A stretch of 64,000 bases of DNA, from positions 11,222,001 through 11,286,000 of the forward strand of contig NC_065872.1 in NCBI RefSeq assembly GCF_933775445.1. The letters are read 5' to 3'. The stretch comes from Argentina anserina (lineage: Eukaryota; Streptophyta; Magnoliopsida; Rosales; Rosaceae). The notes under the pieces were generated by a model. It had not been told where the DNA came from, did no database searches, and saw only the letters and a program-made list of their open reading frames with translations. This document shows positions 20,276 to 30,486 of this stretch, piece by piece (position 1 is the first letter of the stretch; each line of letters begins with the position of its first letter). The position numbers and the translations under genes were made by a program.

Positions 20276-23060
20276 TTGAGTAGATAGATTTCCATCAGGG
20301 TAGAGACCTATCAAGAAGTCTTGATGGAGAGCGTTGATCCTGCATTGAGAGATATTGAGTGTTTCAATGCTGAGCACTAGAGTTTAGTTATGCAACTAAT
20401 CCAAATTGAGGCCCAATGTGGTTGAAGTATTGTTTTCAAGGTAAGGGATGTGAAGACCATAAATTGGAGGTGGTTTAATGAAAAGTTTTGTGCCAAACAT
20501 TTCTAACATTATTGGTAAGGGAGTGATAGGGTGTGTGATACATCCTTAATGTGCTGATGCAATTATTGAGTTGAGATTCACATTATGTCGCCGTTATGTT
20601 TCAGCTTGTTTTGGTTGGGCCATAGACAATTGATGTTACTCATTGTCCTTGGCCGACCAAGATATCTAGGGTGTTGGGAAAATTTCATTTATGGCGTCAT
20701 GATTTGATTATTTGCTAGATGAGCATTTAATTGAGAACGCTAATCTGTCGTGAAATTAATTATTTGTTTGGTGTTGAGAATTCGATCGTAGCTATGCCAC
20801 TAATCTAAATGAGACGCAGTGGCGGTGAAGTAATTCTATTGAATGTAAGAAATGAGATGACCTTAGCTTAGTGGTGTTTTAACGAATTTTTTGTGACGAG
20901 CACCTTCTAACTTTGGTAAATGAGCGGTTGATGAATGAATTCTTCTTCTAAGTACAAGTGGTGTTTAGTGTTGGAGGCTTGGAGGCTCAGTTCTCTCCAT
21001 GCATCAGGTTGGTTATTGTTGGATAAGGAGATGTTAACTCAAGAGTTCAACAAGGGATAAATTATACGATAAGGGAGTGATCATCAAGTTGGTTATTCTT
21101 CTTCTCATTTATTTTGGCCAAATGCTTGGGCAATTGAGCAGGAGCCTTTGATTTCTCAAAATACTTAGGTGGCCATTAGGGGTTATTGATGAAAGTAAAG
21201 AAACAATTGTTTAGAGTGGTAGTGCATCGATAATTTTAGGTGAGTCGGGAAGAGATGGTGGACCAAATATCATATTTCTGTTGAAATGGCTATTGAACTT
21301 ATTAGTACAACAATTGGGGGAAAATAATGTGGGGCCATGTGTCATGCCTTTGAGGCATGCATGAAGTAGGGGGGTATGGTATGTCTCAGTTGTGGTCGTG
21401 TTGAGATTTGTGCTGTAAAGTCCACCTAATTTTCATATTCCACTATCGAAAGATAAATATCTTCTTTGCTTGTCCTGCAAATTGTGGCATACCGCTCATA
21501 GAAGCATGTAGCTGTAATTGATTTCCAATTGTAAGAATTGGTGAGGGTGGTAGGGTGCGTGATGCATCTCTCTTTTGGTGGCAGTAGAGGTTTTCTACTG
21601 CCTTGTATGTGTTAGTCGATTCTCTGGTGAACTGTTCGAGAGTAATTCTTAGTCCAAGGTGGTGTTCTGTTGTGGTCGTGGACTCATTGAGTTAAGATTC
21701 TTATCGTGTTGCCTTTATGAATAAGGTGTTTGTGTGGGCATCATGAAGACAACTTTTGTGACTTTATAATGAGAGGATCTTGAAAAAAGATTGTTTTGTT
21801 GATTGGAAAGAATGGTAGGTTCGTGGTTCTAGCAATGCATTGTGGTGACGTCATGCAGGTACTGTTGTGGATAAAGCATGATTTCTTTGAAAACCACTGT
21901 CTGTGATGTAAGTAGTAGGCATGTGTTAATCATTGATTTGACTCATGTTAGATGTCGAGAGTTTGCGACCATCCTTAGTGGTAGGGGCTAGCTTATGACA
22001 TGAGTATGGCCTGTTAATCGCAAGGGAGTGGTGAGTTAGACAAGAGGGTATGTTGACGTCTCTATGCCGAGAACATCATTGTGTTTCGGGAGGATCATCT
22101 ATCGATCCATTACGAGCATGCTAACTTGTGTGGCTCACATGTGGCTATTAATGTTAGGACATGTGACAGTTGGTATGTTTGGAAGAAGTTGGAGGTATGG
22201 AGTAGTTGAATACTAAAATGGTCCGAGAGACTTGGAAATTTCGGTTTCTAAGACTTGATAGCAACACAGTGTAAACATAGATTATGTAGTGTTGATGTGG
22301 GAGACCACTTAACCTCGAAACCTCATTCTTCAATAGTGTAGTGAGATCTGTCAGAGAAGTGAAGTCACCTATAAGGTTCGTTGAACTTTTTCAAAAGTTG
22401 GTGACATTCAATACAACGATGTCTAGCTTGTCTCCTAAATGCCCTACCGTGCAATATGTTCCTTTGAACTTATCTTGCCCTTAAGAGAAGACTATTAGAG
22501 TGGCACCTTGTGACTATTTAGTTGAATGCCTCACTTATAGTGGGGTGGTGTGAGTGGGCAGGAAGCAAGGTTGACATCGAGGGTATGCTGGACTCTGCGG
22601 GAGCAAGGTTGGAAATTTAGTATACCAACTTCATCATCTAGCAGGTTCGGATACATATTGTATACTATGTGCCTATGCTAAGGTTGTACATCTTTGCACT
22701 CAATGTGTGTTTTATAAGTAAATGAAGTTAGGACATGTTGGAATTTGGTTGAATAGTGAAGTTCATTTCTAGATTCGCCCTATTTCTTAAGGGTCTTGTT
22801 CTGCGGATCATCTTGTTTTGCATTTAATCACGGATGTTTGAGATGTGGTTCCCCTTGAGGTGTGTTATTATGCTAATTGTTAAATTTCATTTCAAACACG
22901 ATGAAGTTATATAACACCATGATAGAAGAAAAGTGAGATGTGATCGACTCGTGGAGGTATCATAAAGAGGAAAATTGTTGGGAAGGTAAATCGAAGTTTT
23001 GGGAAAAAGTTAAGAATTAGTGGCTTAGTAGCCGCTTAAATTTCAGGACGAAAATTTCTT
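20276..23060 (+). pseudogene. Heavily decayed chromovirus internal region
   Basis: The stretch between the RT fragment and the polypurine tract has no long frame. Only the chromodomain trace at 22946-23017 is recognisable. Position and AT/GC texture suggest eroded RT-RNase H-integrase sequence, but I cannot place individual motifs. Confidence 0.5.
22946..23017 (+). pseudogene. Chromodomain remnant
   Basis: One frame reads DSWRYHKEENCWEG, close to the chromodomain signature WRxHxxEEATWE at the C-terminus of chromovirus integrases. It lies about 45 bases before the polypurine tract, where the pol C-terminus belongs. The domain normally steers integration to modified histones. It is a short match, supported by position. 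Confidence 0.55.
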
Positions 23061-23073
23061 TAAGGAGGGGGAA
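23061..23073 (+). promoter_or_regulatory. Polypurine tract
   Basis: TAAGGAGGGGGAA immediately precedes the LTR start TGTAATATCC at 23074. It primes plus-strand DNA synthesis. Confidence 0.85.
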
Positions 23074-25193
23074 TGTAATATCCTGGAAATTTATAATTAT
23101 TTTCTAATTATTGTTCGGAGATATTTAAATTTTTGGTTATCCGATTATATAGTACGAGGTAGAAAACGAAAGTATTTGAGCGATTTATACTCATAAACGT
23201 TACTGTGGAGGGGGGGTTAAGAGTCGACTTTTTATCCGCTAGGAATCTCAGAAAACGTCATTGATGAAAGTAGTAGAGATCGTTAATACAAATTCGTGGA
23301 CACGCGGAACGCTTAAATTGGAGTTCGTATGAATGAGTTACAAATCAAAAGATATTTGGACATTTTTGGAAAATAGTATAAATAGGGAAATTAAAGAGAA
23401 AAATGAGGAGAAAAATCATAAATTCGGATCAGGTATTATTCACGGGTCTCCGTTGTCCAGCCACCATAGACCAGCACACCGGTCCCGTTTGAAAAGTTGA
23501 TGTGTCCTCTGTCAATTGCTTGCAGTGCCACCCGCCCTCTCGCCACCGTTTGGAAGCAGTGAAACCCAAAAGTTCGCTCGAAAGTGCACAGTTTGCCGAA
23601 CTTCACCTTGCCGGATCTCTCTCCTCCGGCCACCAGTCGGTGAGATTCTTCTCTCATTTTGAAGGTCTCCTTCCATACTACAAAACCCTCCAAAAGATTT
23701 AACCCAATAATGAACAATGTTTCATAAACAGTAAATAATGAAGAGTGTTTTATGAACAATGTTCAGCTGTGATGAATCGTAACCTAAGATTTTACGTATC
23801 ATTTTCTAAGCATTTTATCATGATATTAGGTGACCGACGAAACGAGTGAGGGAATCGCTCTCGGTGTTCTGGAAGTCGTAGGAAATAAGGTGAGTAAACA
23901 TCACAATGATCATCATGATCGAAGTAGTGTTATAATTATTGAATTTAGTTTGAGTTGTTAACATAGTCATTGCATAACTAGCTTATAAAATTTGTTCAAA
24001 AAATATGTTTTGGCTTAAATTACATGAATATGATCATCTACGGTTCATGGGTAAGTAAAACAATATTTAATAAATGATTTTAAAATGTGTTAGTGATTAT
24101 AGACTATGATGAATGTGAGTAAATCTCACTATGACAAGTCTACCCTTGACATTGACTCATATTTACGATTTCTTAAAAGATTGAACTGTGACATCTATAT
24201 AATATAGTAGGTTGTGTATGTGTATAAAAAATGGTAAATACGATACATATATATATGGGTTGCTATATTATATAATATTACGGTTTTTATTCCCAATGGG
24301 ATTATAATGTTGTGCAAGAGTCGCTTGGTTGTAGTACATGTGTTGATTGTTATATTGTTTGTGGTTTTAACATTGAATCTTGTTAAAAAAATTCTGGTCT
24401 TCGGACGTTGTTGGCAGTATTCAGAACTAAGACTTGGCCGGGTGTCAATTACGTTCAGTTAGAGCTCTAGTATGTCTGTCGGTTTACTGCATGAGGGGTA
24501 ACAGATGGGTTGTCTGGGTCTCATGAGTACCTATATTTTTTAGTGATATTGGGTAACAGATGGGTTGCCCAGTGTATGTCGGTGTACTGCATGAAAAGTA
24601 ATAGATAGGTACCCGGTGTCATGAGTACCCATGTTTTAAAAGATTTTGGGTAATCATATGGGTTGCCCAGTGTCTGTCAATATATTGCATGAGGGGTAAC
24701 AGATGGGTGTTTGGGTCTCATGAGTACCCATGTTTTTGAATGATATTGGGTAACAGATGGGTTGCCCAATGTCACATGAGTACGTTTGCCTTTAAATGTT
24801 TTTTTATCATATTTCCTTGGTATGCGATGTATGTTATACTGTTGGTTTACTCATACGGGTTGAAAAGCTTACCGGGTTTGTGTTTACAATCCTGGTGCAC
24901 CAATTCAATGGTGTAGGGGATAGTTCTACAGGTGGGGATTAACAAATTCGGATGAGATAGTTATGAAGATTTCTTTCTTCTGTTTGTGGTGAGAATTAAG
25001 TGAATTTTACATTTCCATTAGTTATAATACTGAGGTATAAACTGGTTATGTATTATTCAAGTCGACTAAGTTGTGTTGTGGACTCAGTTTTGATACACTT
25101 TTATTATAAGAAGATTTCAAAATATTTGAGATTATTTTAGAGTTTCAAGGCTTCAATTTCGAATTTTATCATTCGAAATTTCTGGCTGTGACA
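23074..25193 (+). mobile_element. Chromovirus-type 3' LTR, complete (2120 bp)
   Basis: It runs from TGTAATATCC to GCTGTGACA, flanked on the left by the polypurine tract. It holds TATAAATA at 23377, a transcribed leader region (23430-23700) and the hairpin-motif array at 24480-24790. It is the reference copy for the fragments at 12576, 45635, 47655 (inverted) and 61641. The right edge abuts the Athila-type LTR at 25194, which lacks its first ~80 bases, so the element sits in or beside that LTR. Confidence 0.85.
24480..24790 (+). repeat. Hairpin-motif array of the chromovirus LTR (reference copy)
   Basis: About six spaced motifs of the form GGGTAACAGATGGGTTGCCC, several exact and others changed, alternate with GGTCTCATGAGTACCCATG. 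Each can form a 7-bp stem with a 6-base loop. Confidence 0.8.
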
Positions 25194-26763
25194 TTTTTCG
25201 TCTAATTTTATGCAGGAGCAAGGGAACAGCAACACATTGTTCTATCACAACTAAATCTCATCTTTTTAGTTGAGATTTAACTACACCACTTTTCTCTCTT
25301 TCTCATAAAATCATGGCTCCCCATTGTCCAAAAATCTACACATATATTATGCAAAAATCTGATTTGATTTTTTGTGTAATAATCACCTTTAGGTCCATCG
25401 TTACCTAGCCATACCCACTTCTTTCATGATCATTCACTTCCTCCATGACCACCAACTTCCTTCGATGATCACCCACTTCCTTCTTTATCACCTACTTATT
25501 CCATGATCATTCACTTCATCCATGATCATCAACTTCCTTCCATGATCACCCACACTTCCTTCCATGATCACACAATTTCTCCTATATCACCCACTTATTC
25601 CATAAACCAACCACCCTACTCGCTACACCATTATCTCTCATTTTTCTCTATTTTTTCCATCACCATTCTCCTCTATAAAAATCTCTATCACCACCATCTC
25701 CATACACACCATTTCCACCACCAAAACCAAGATAAATGGGAGGAAGAGAACATTTACATCTACCCATCTCATTCTTAAAACACCAAGTTTCATCACTTCA
25801 TCATCCACTATTTTTCATACACCATCATCAAGCGAGGAAGAAGAATAGGAGTCTAGCATCATTTGAGGATCTCCATCACCGCCATGTCAAGATCTCCATG
25901 AGTTCATCCACATCATCCTCAACTTGAGATTCACTAGTCACCTCTCTACTCTCTCTTTACTTTGATGTTCATAAATATGTTGAAACTTGTGTATTTGGTT
26001 ATGAGTGAGTAGTTAATTTGTTGAGGCTAGAGTGAAAGCCCTAGTCAATCTTGTATGACATTGATATAAATATTTTGTTTGATGCACTTTTCATTAGCAC
26101 TCTAATATGCTAGTTCAAAAGTTGAACATTCATGCTTAAACTTAATCAATTTGTGTATGATTGTTTGCCATGACATGATGAATGATTAAGGCTTGATTAA
26201 CCTTTGTTGTTTGAAGCATGATTTGAAGCATGATAGCATATTATATGTGCATATTAGAGTTGTGAACTACAATCACTTAGATATAATCATGCTTGGTTTG
26301 AATGATTTCTTCATCTCCAAACTTTATGCACTTAGGGTAATGCATTTTATACTTAACGGTATTCATATGCATGACTTGAGTAGTTAAGTATTACACCCGA
26401 GATGGGTTGTTTGATACCAATAAAGGAGACTGTCCATTGTCATACCCGAGAGGGATATAAGGAGAGAAATTTGCTAGTTAGAGTGGCATCATTTAATTTA
26501 GTAGTATCATTGTTCACAATAGAAGGTAGAGGTGGAAACTACAAGTCCTAACTTCCATCAATTTCATCACATCTAGTTTAGCATAGCCTAGTTTACATTT
26601 TAAGTAGTCATTTAGTTTTTATAAGAAATTCCACAACCAAAACAAATTTGAATCACTACACCATCTTGCATATATCCACCAAGAATTTGGGTTCACTTGT
26701 GAGCCTTAATTTGTGACTTGTACATTTTTATATTCTTCAAGCATGTCGTAGGTTCTCCTAGCT
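25194..26763 (+). mobile_element. Athila/Tat-type LTR (copy 2), truncated at both ends
   Basis: About 90% or more similar by eye to 51775-53265. It shares TTAGTTGAGATTTAACTACACC, the TGATCA array (25400-25600), a TATA box at 25674 and GAGGCTAGAGTGAAAGCCCT at about 26020. Short open frames here (25503-25778, 25736-25927) are LTR sequence, not genes. The left edge abuts the chromovirus LTR and the right edge the copia LTR at 26764. Confidence 0.65.
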
Positions 26764-26941
26764 AGAGAAATACTATTATATTCTTGTGTGTGTCTTAACC
26801 CAATAGGTTTCCTGTTAGAACATAGATTAACATCTATGTAATATATTAGGACTCCGAATCCTACGGGATTATGGTTTTGTAATGTTTATATATAGGCTCC
26901 CATATAATTCAATAAAGACACAGTTATTTCATTATGCATCA
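26764..26941 (+). mobile_element. Ty1/copia LTR, solo (left copy)
   Basis: It matches the 3' LTR of the copia element at 58715-58899: CTTGTGTGTGTCTTA, AATAGGTTTCCTGTTAG, ACTCCGAATCCTACGGGATT, TTCAATAAAGACACAG, ending GCATCA. No copia internal sequence lies to its left, so it is a solo LTR or the left edge of the segmental duplication. Confidence 0.75.
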
Positions 26942-27748
26942 AATTTTAATATTTACGAAAGTATGCTTGATAAAAATATATATGTGTTTGTGTGTATGCG
27001 CAAAAAATATTTTCAAAATTAAATTCATCTAATTAAAATATAGACGTGTGCATCCTAAATATTTTGTTAGAGATTTTTCCATATTTTTGTAATTTAATTA
27101 ATAATTTGATAGAGTATATGGTAATTGTAGTTATTAATTATAGTCATTAATATAATTCATAAATGTAAATAAAATTTAGAAACTGACAAAGTCATGAATT
27201 AAATTTGAAAATTTTCTTGACATATTTAGTGATAGAAAAATGAGATTTATTGGGTAAGATTCATAACTAAGCGGATATGCAAATTCAAAGATTGAATTAA
27301 TCAATTATTAGATGAAAACGTTTTGGTAAGATTATTTTGTTTTGGTAATTAATTATCTCTTAATTATTGCTGACATCATCTTCAATATATAAAGGAAAGA
27401 AAATTAAATTATTTACAAGGATATAATTGTCTTTTATTTAAAAATAGTTTTTTTATATTTTAATTACTGACGTGGAATGATGATGTGGCATGTTACATAA
27501 AATTATTGCGCCAGATTTGATGTCATATTGTAGCGCTAAAACATTTTTTGAATAACTAATTAAGCGGATTAGACTCGCTCTACTACGAGGAAATTTGTAA
27601 TCCGCCCGGAGAATCATGTGGCAGTGTCTAGTGGTATTCAATTCAAATCACTATTTGACAGTTATGATTTAATTAAAAAAACTCATATTTAAACTATTTT
27701 ATCAAAGACTATTTTAAATTTCTTTCTAAAACCACCTTACACTCTAAT

Positions 27749-27827
27749 ACCCTAAACTCTAAAAGCCTATACCCTAAACCCTAAACCCTATACTCTTAAA
27801 CCCTAAATTCGAAACTCTAAATTCTAG
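27749..27827. repeat. Degenerate telomere-like CCCTAAA repeats
   Basis: The plus strand has CCCTAAACTCTAAAAG, then ACCCTAAACCCTAAACCCTA and further degenerate units to about 27827. The partner at 59733-59817 shows the same block with other changes. It is interstitial, not a chromosome end. Confidence 0.75.
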
Positions 27828-28450
27828 TTCAAAATTATTAATACCTATGAAGGTCATTTCACAATTAATAAAAATATATAAAATTATAATTTTAGTGTAA
27901 TAACTCCATGTGTCAAAATATAACAGATGAGGAGAACCACTGGAAATTGCCACGTGGTTGTCCGGGAGCACTGAAATTATTTTCCTCCATAGCGTTAACA
28001 CCTATGTAGGGCATACACACGTAGGGACAATTTAAAATTTTAAAAATTGCCGAATTTTTTTAAAGTTCTAAATAATCCGTCTAACTACCAGGTGGTACGT
28101 TTGTTTACTTCATATAGAACCCGGATCAGATACTCAACAGCCGCATACTATTGCCAAAGATATCAGTTTTGATGACCAACACCAGCCAGAGTTAATGTTG
28201 AGAGTAGAGACCATGCGCCGTATTTTTCCGATCGTGTGTATGGAGCAATAAGCATATGCATGTGTATCAGCCTATCAGGTATATGTTCCATATATATACG
28301 ATCTCCGGAGTTCTAAGCTTTTAATACTTAAACCTAAGACATTAGCTATAGGGCTATTGTTAAGCAGTAATTAAGCACCATGTTTCTAATAATTCAAATG
28401 CCAGAGTATTTGTATGTGTTTTGTGGGATTTTAAGCAATAATCACCCCAC

Positions 28451-28513
28451 CAAAGGCCACAAATTGGCCACAAAACAAAACATTTGTGGCCTTTGCTCAA
28501 CCTTTTTGTAGTG
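28451..28513. mobile_element. CACTA-like terminus with subterminal hairpin (left)
   Basis: A perfect 13-bp inverted repeat (CAAAGGCCACAAA at 28451-28463 and its complement at 28483-28495) precedes the sequence CCTTTTTGTAGTG, ending at 28513. Read inward from the right this is CACTACAAAAAGG, the typical start of a CACTA terminal repeat. The opposite end was not found. It recurs at 60783-60845. Confidence 0.5.
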
Positions 28514-28539
28514 TGTATCCTTTTTTATTTATTAATGAA

Positions 28540-30012
28540 GTTTTTACTGATAAAAATATATATAGAACTAATTATATAATATTTAATATGATTGCTTCTT
28601 TGGAAACATCAATTCAAGACGCGCAGGGCGGCAGACCGACAGTCGTTCGTTGTTACTGAGTATGAAAACATTGTGTTCTTTCGTCCTAGGTTTTAATATT
28701 ACATTTCGCCCTATTCGATCTTCATGCATTATAGATTAGTCTGTTGTTTTCTTCTTTTCGGTGCTACAAATAAAAATGGTTGTTGATGAGTTAGAGTCTA
28801 AGTTGCATGAAAAATCAGATACGGGTATAGGGTTTAGGATTTTAGAGTTTAGAGTTTAGTATCCATATTGAAACATCGAAGCATCCATCTAAATTGTGTA
28901 CGTTTTGAAAACGTCAGAATAAAATTATATATATATATATATATTATAAAAAAATATATAATAATAAATTTATAATTTAAGTAACTTAAAGTCTTAAATA
29001 ACTTAAGTAATTTAGTGTTCTACATTTGAAATAACACAAATATAATGAGAGATTTAAGTATCAACAAGAAAGAGGGAGGGTCGACGACTCGGCAGGAGGT
29101 CGAAAATATGTCGAAATGTGTCATTTGACTACACCAAGATATGTCTATCCCTTCATTTTAAAAAAAAATAAAAAAAAACCCTTATTTTATCGGAAACGCG
29201 CTGTTCCATTTCGGAAACTTGAGTTTCCACCGCACTTTCAAAACTCATTTTTTTTCTTCTGAAAACTCGATACTGGACGCTTCCATTGCAGTTCCGTATT
29301 GATTCTGCTTCGGAAGCGGGAAATGCACCTTCCCGTGCGTTTCCGTGCTACATATGTTAGAGTTCATGGTTGTCGCTTAGGATATATACTTGTGGTGCTC
29401 ACGACTACAAATAATATACATCCTTTTGTCATTTATGTTTCTAGTCGAGGAGATGTAAAGAATATATGGGAAAAATGCTTGGGTTCATCCACATTATTAT
29501 AAGACACATTAGAAGAGATGTGAAGACCTTTGAAGCTTTGTGATCTGCGTGTTGTTGAATTATCTTGGTTTCGAATCAGTTTTACCCTTTAATGAAGTTA
29601 TTAACTGATAAAAATATATATATTACTAATTATATAATATGTAATGTAATTGCTTCTTTGGAAACATCAATTCAAGATGCGCAGGGCGACAGACCGATAG
29701 CCGTTCGTTGTTACTGAGGTATGAAAACATTGTGTTATTTCGTCCTAGGTTATAACATTACATTTCGGCCTATTCGATCTTTATGCATTTATAGATTAGT
29801 CTGCTGTTTTCTTTCTTTTCGGTGCTACAAATGGAAATGGTTGTTGATGAGTTGGAGTTCATGGTTGTCGCTTAGGATATATACTTGTGGTGCTACAAAT
29901 AATATACGGACGTCCCTTTGTCATTTATGTTCTAGTCGAGGAGACGTAAAGAATATATGGGAAAAATGGCCGTCTTCATCCACATAATTATAAAACACAT
30001 TAGAAGAGATGT
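28540..30012. repeat. Local tandem duplication upstream of the TIR gene
   Basis: Bases 28540-28797 plus 29356-29522 are repeated as one uninterrupted unit at 29590-30012, sharing TGCTTCTTTGGAAACATCAA, GTTCGTTGTTACTGAG and GGAAAAATG. The first unit is split by the hAT-like insertion; the second is not. Open frames 29299-29502 and 29721-29987 are paired shadows of this duplication and match no known protein. Confidence 0.8.
28798..29355. mobile_element. hAT-like non-autonomous element with 8-bp target duplication (left)
   Basis: The target duplication GTTAGAGT lies at 28790-28797 and 29356-29363. The empty site GTTGGAGT survives at 29851-29858 in the adjacent tandem unit. The terminal repeats read CTAAGTTGCATG and, inward from the right, ATATGTAGCACGG. 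In the partner copy (61035-61625) the right end reads CTATGTAGCACGG, closer to its left end. Subterminal CGGAAxCG-type motifs occur. Eight-base duplications and this terminal form fit the hAT superfamily. No transposase is encoded. Confidence 0.75.
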
Positions 30013-30486
30013 GGACTACAATTGTTTATTTAGCCTCGTTTCTTCCTCCATCAGTTTCCACCCATTATTCCACGTTGCTTCCTGATATCTCTTACATTTC
30101 TTGCTATAAGTACTCTTCTCTCTGTACCCAACACCATCCACATCCTGAACAAATCAATGCATAAAAGTCTTGCCTCCAGCATAGTCATCGATCATTAGAT
30201 AAATTACCTAGCAGTTGGTTTCCAATTCAAATTCTTTTTCTGTCTCTATCTTCATTCTATCTTCATCTTGCCCTAGTTGGTATCCGACCACAATAACAAG
30301 ATTATCAATATATCATCATCAAAATACTATCAAGCATATCCAGGCACTTCGTCTCTGACTTCTGAGTCTCTCTATCTTTGCCTCTACCTGTTTATATCTT
30401 CTTCCCTATCTTGATTTCCAACACTCAAGTTCTCAACCCATAAGTCAGGAAAATTGCGTGGCAAAATATTATTAGGACACGTTCTG
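30013..30486 (+). promoter_or_regulatory. Candidate promoter and 5' UTR of the TIR-DA1 gene
   Basis: 474 bases separate the last transposon-derived repeat from the start codon. TATAAG at 30105-30110 (TTGCTATAAGTACTC) is a possible TATA box. The following 370 bases are pyrimidine-rich, with TCTTC/CTCT runs as in plant 5' UTRs. No upstream exon is visible. Confidence 0.35.

Larger units (their letters stand above)
26764..29363. repeat. Segmental duplication, left copy (partner 58715-61640)
   Basis: Nearly collinear homology runs from the copia LTR through AT-rich DNA, telomere-like repeats, the CACTA-like end and the hAT-like insertion with its target duplications. Differences include an AT microsatellite at 58921-58957 on the right, a 277-bp tandem unit present twice on the right but once here, and a deletion here after GACCATGCGCC at 28219. 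No protein-coding gene is seen inside. Confidence 0.8.

Noticed and set aside
20276..22945. Cryptic host gene between RT fragment and chromodomain trace
   Set aside because: No long frame, splice pattern or domain is seen; its position fits eroded chromovirus pol.
25503..25927. His/Ser-rich ORFs as secreted peptides
   Set aside because: They are LTR sequence shared with 52043-52348 and arise from the TGATCA tandem units.
29299..29987. Two similar small ORFs as a gene pair
   Set aside because: Their similarity comes from the local tandem duplication of non-coding DNA; the residue sequence is not conserved better than the DNA.
30454..30486. Longer N-terminus for the TIR protein
   Set aside because: The upstream extension starts with TTG, not ATG, and the ATG at 30487 opens a typical TNL start (MASSS).
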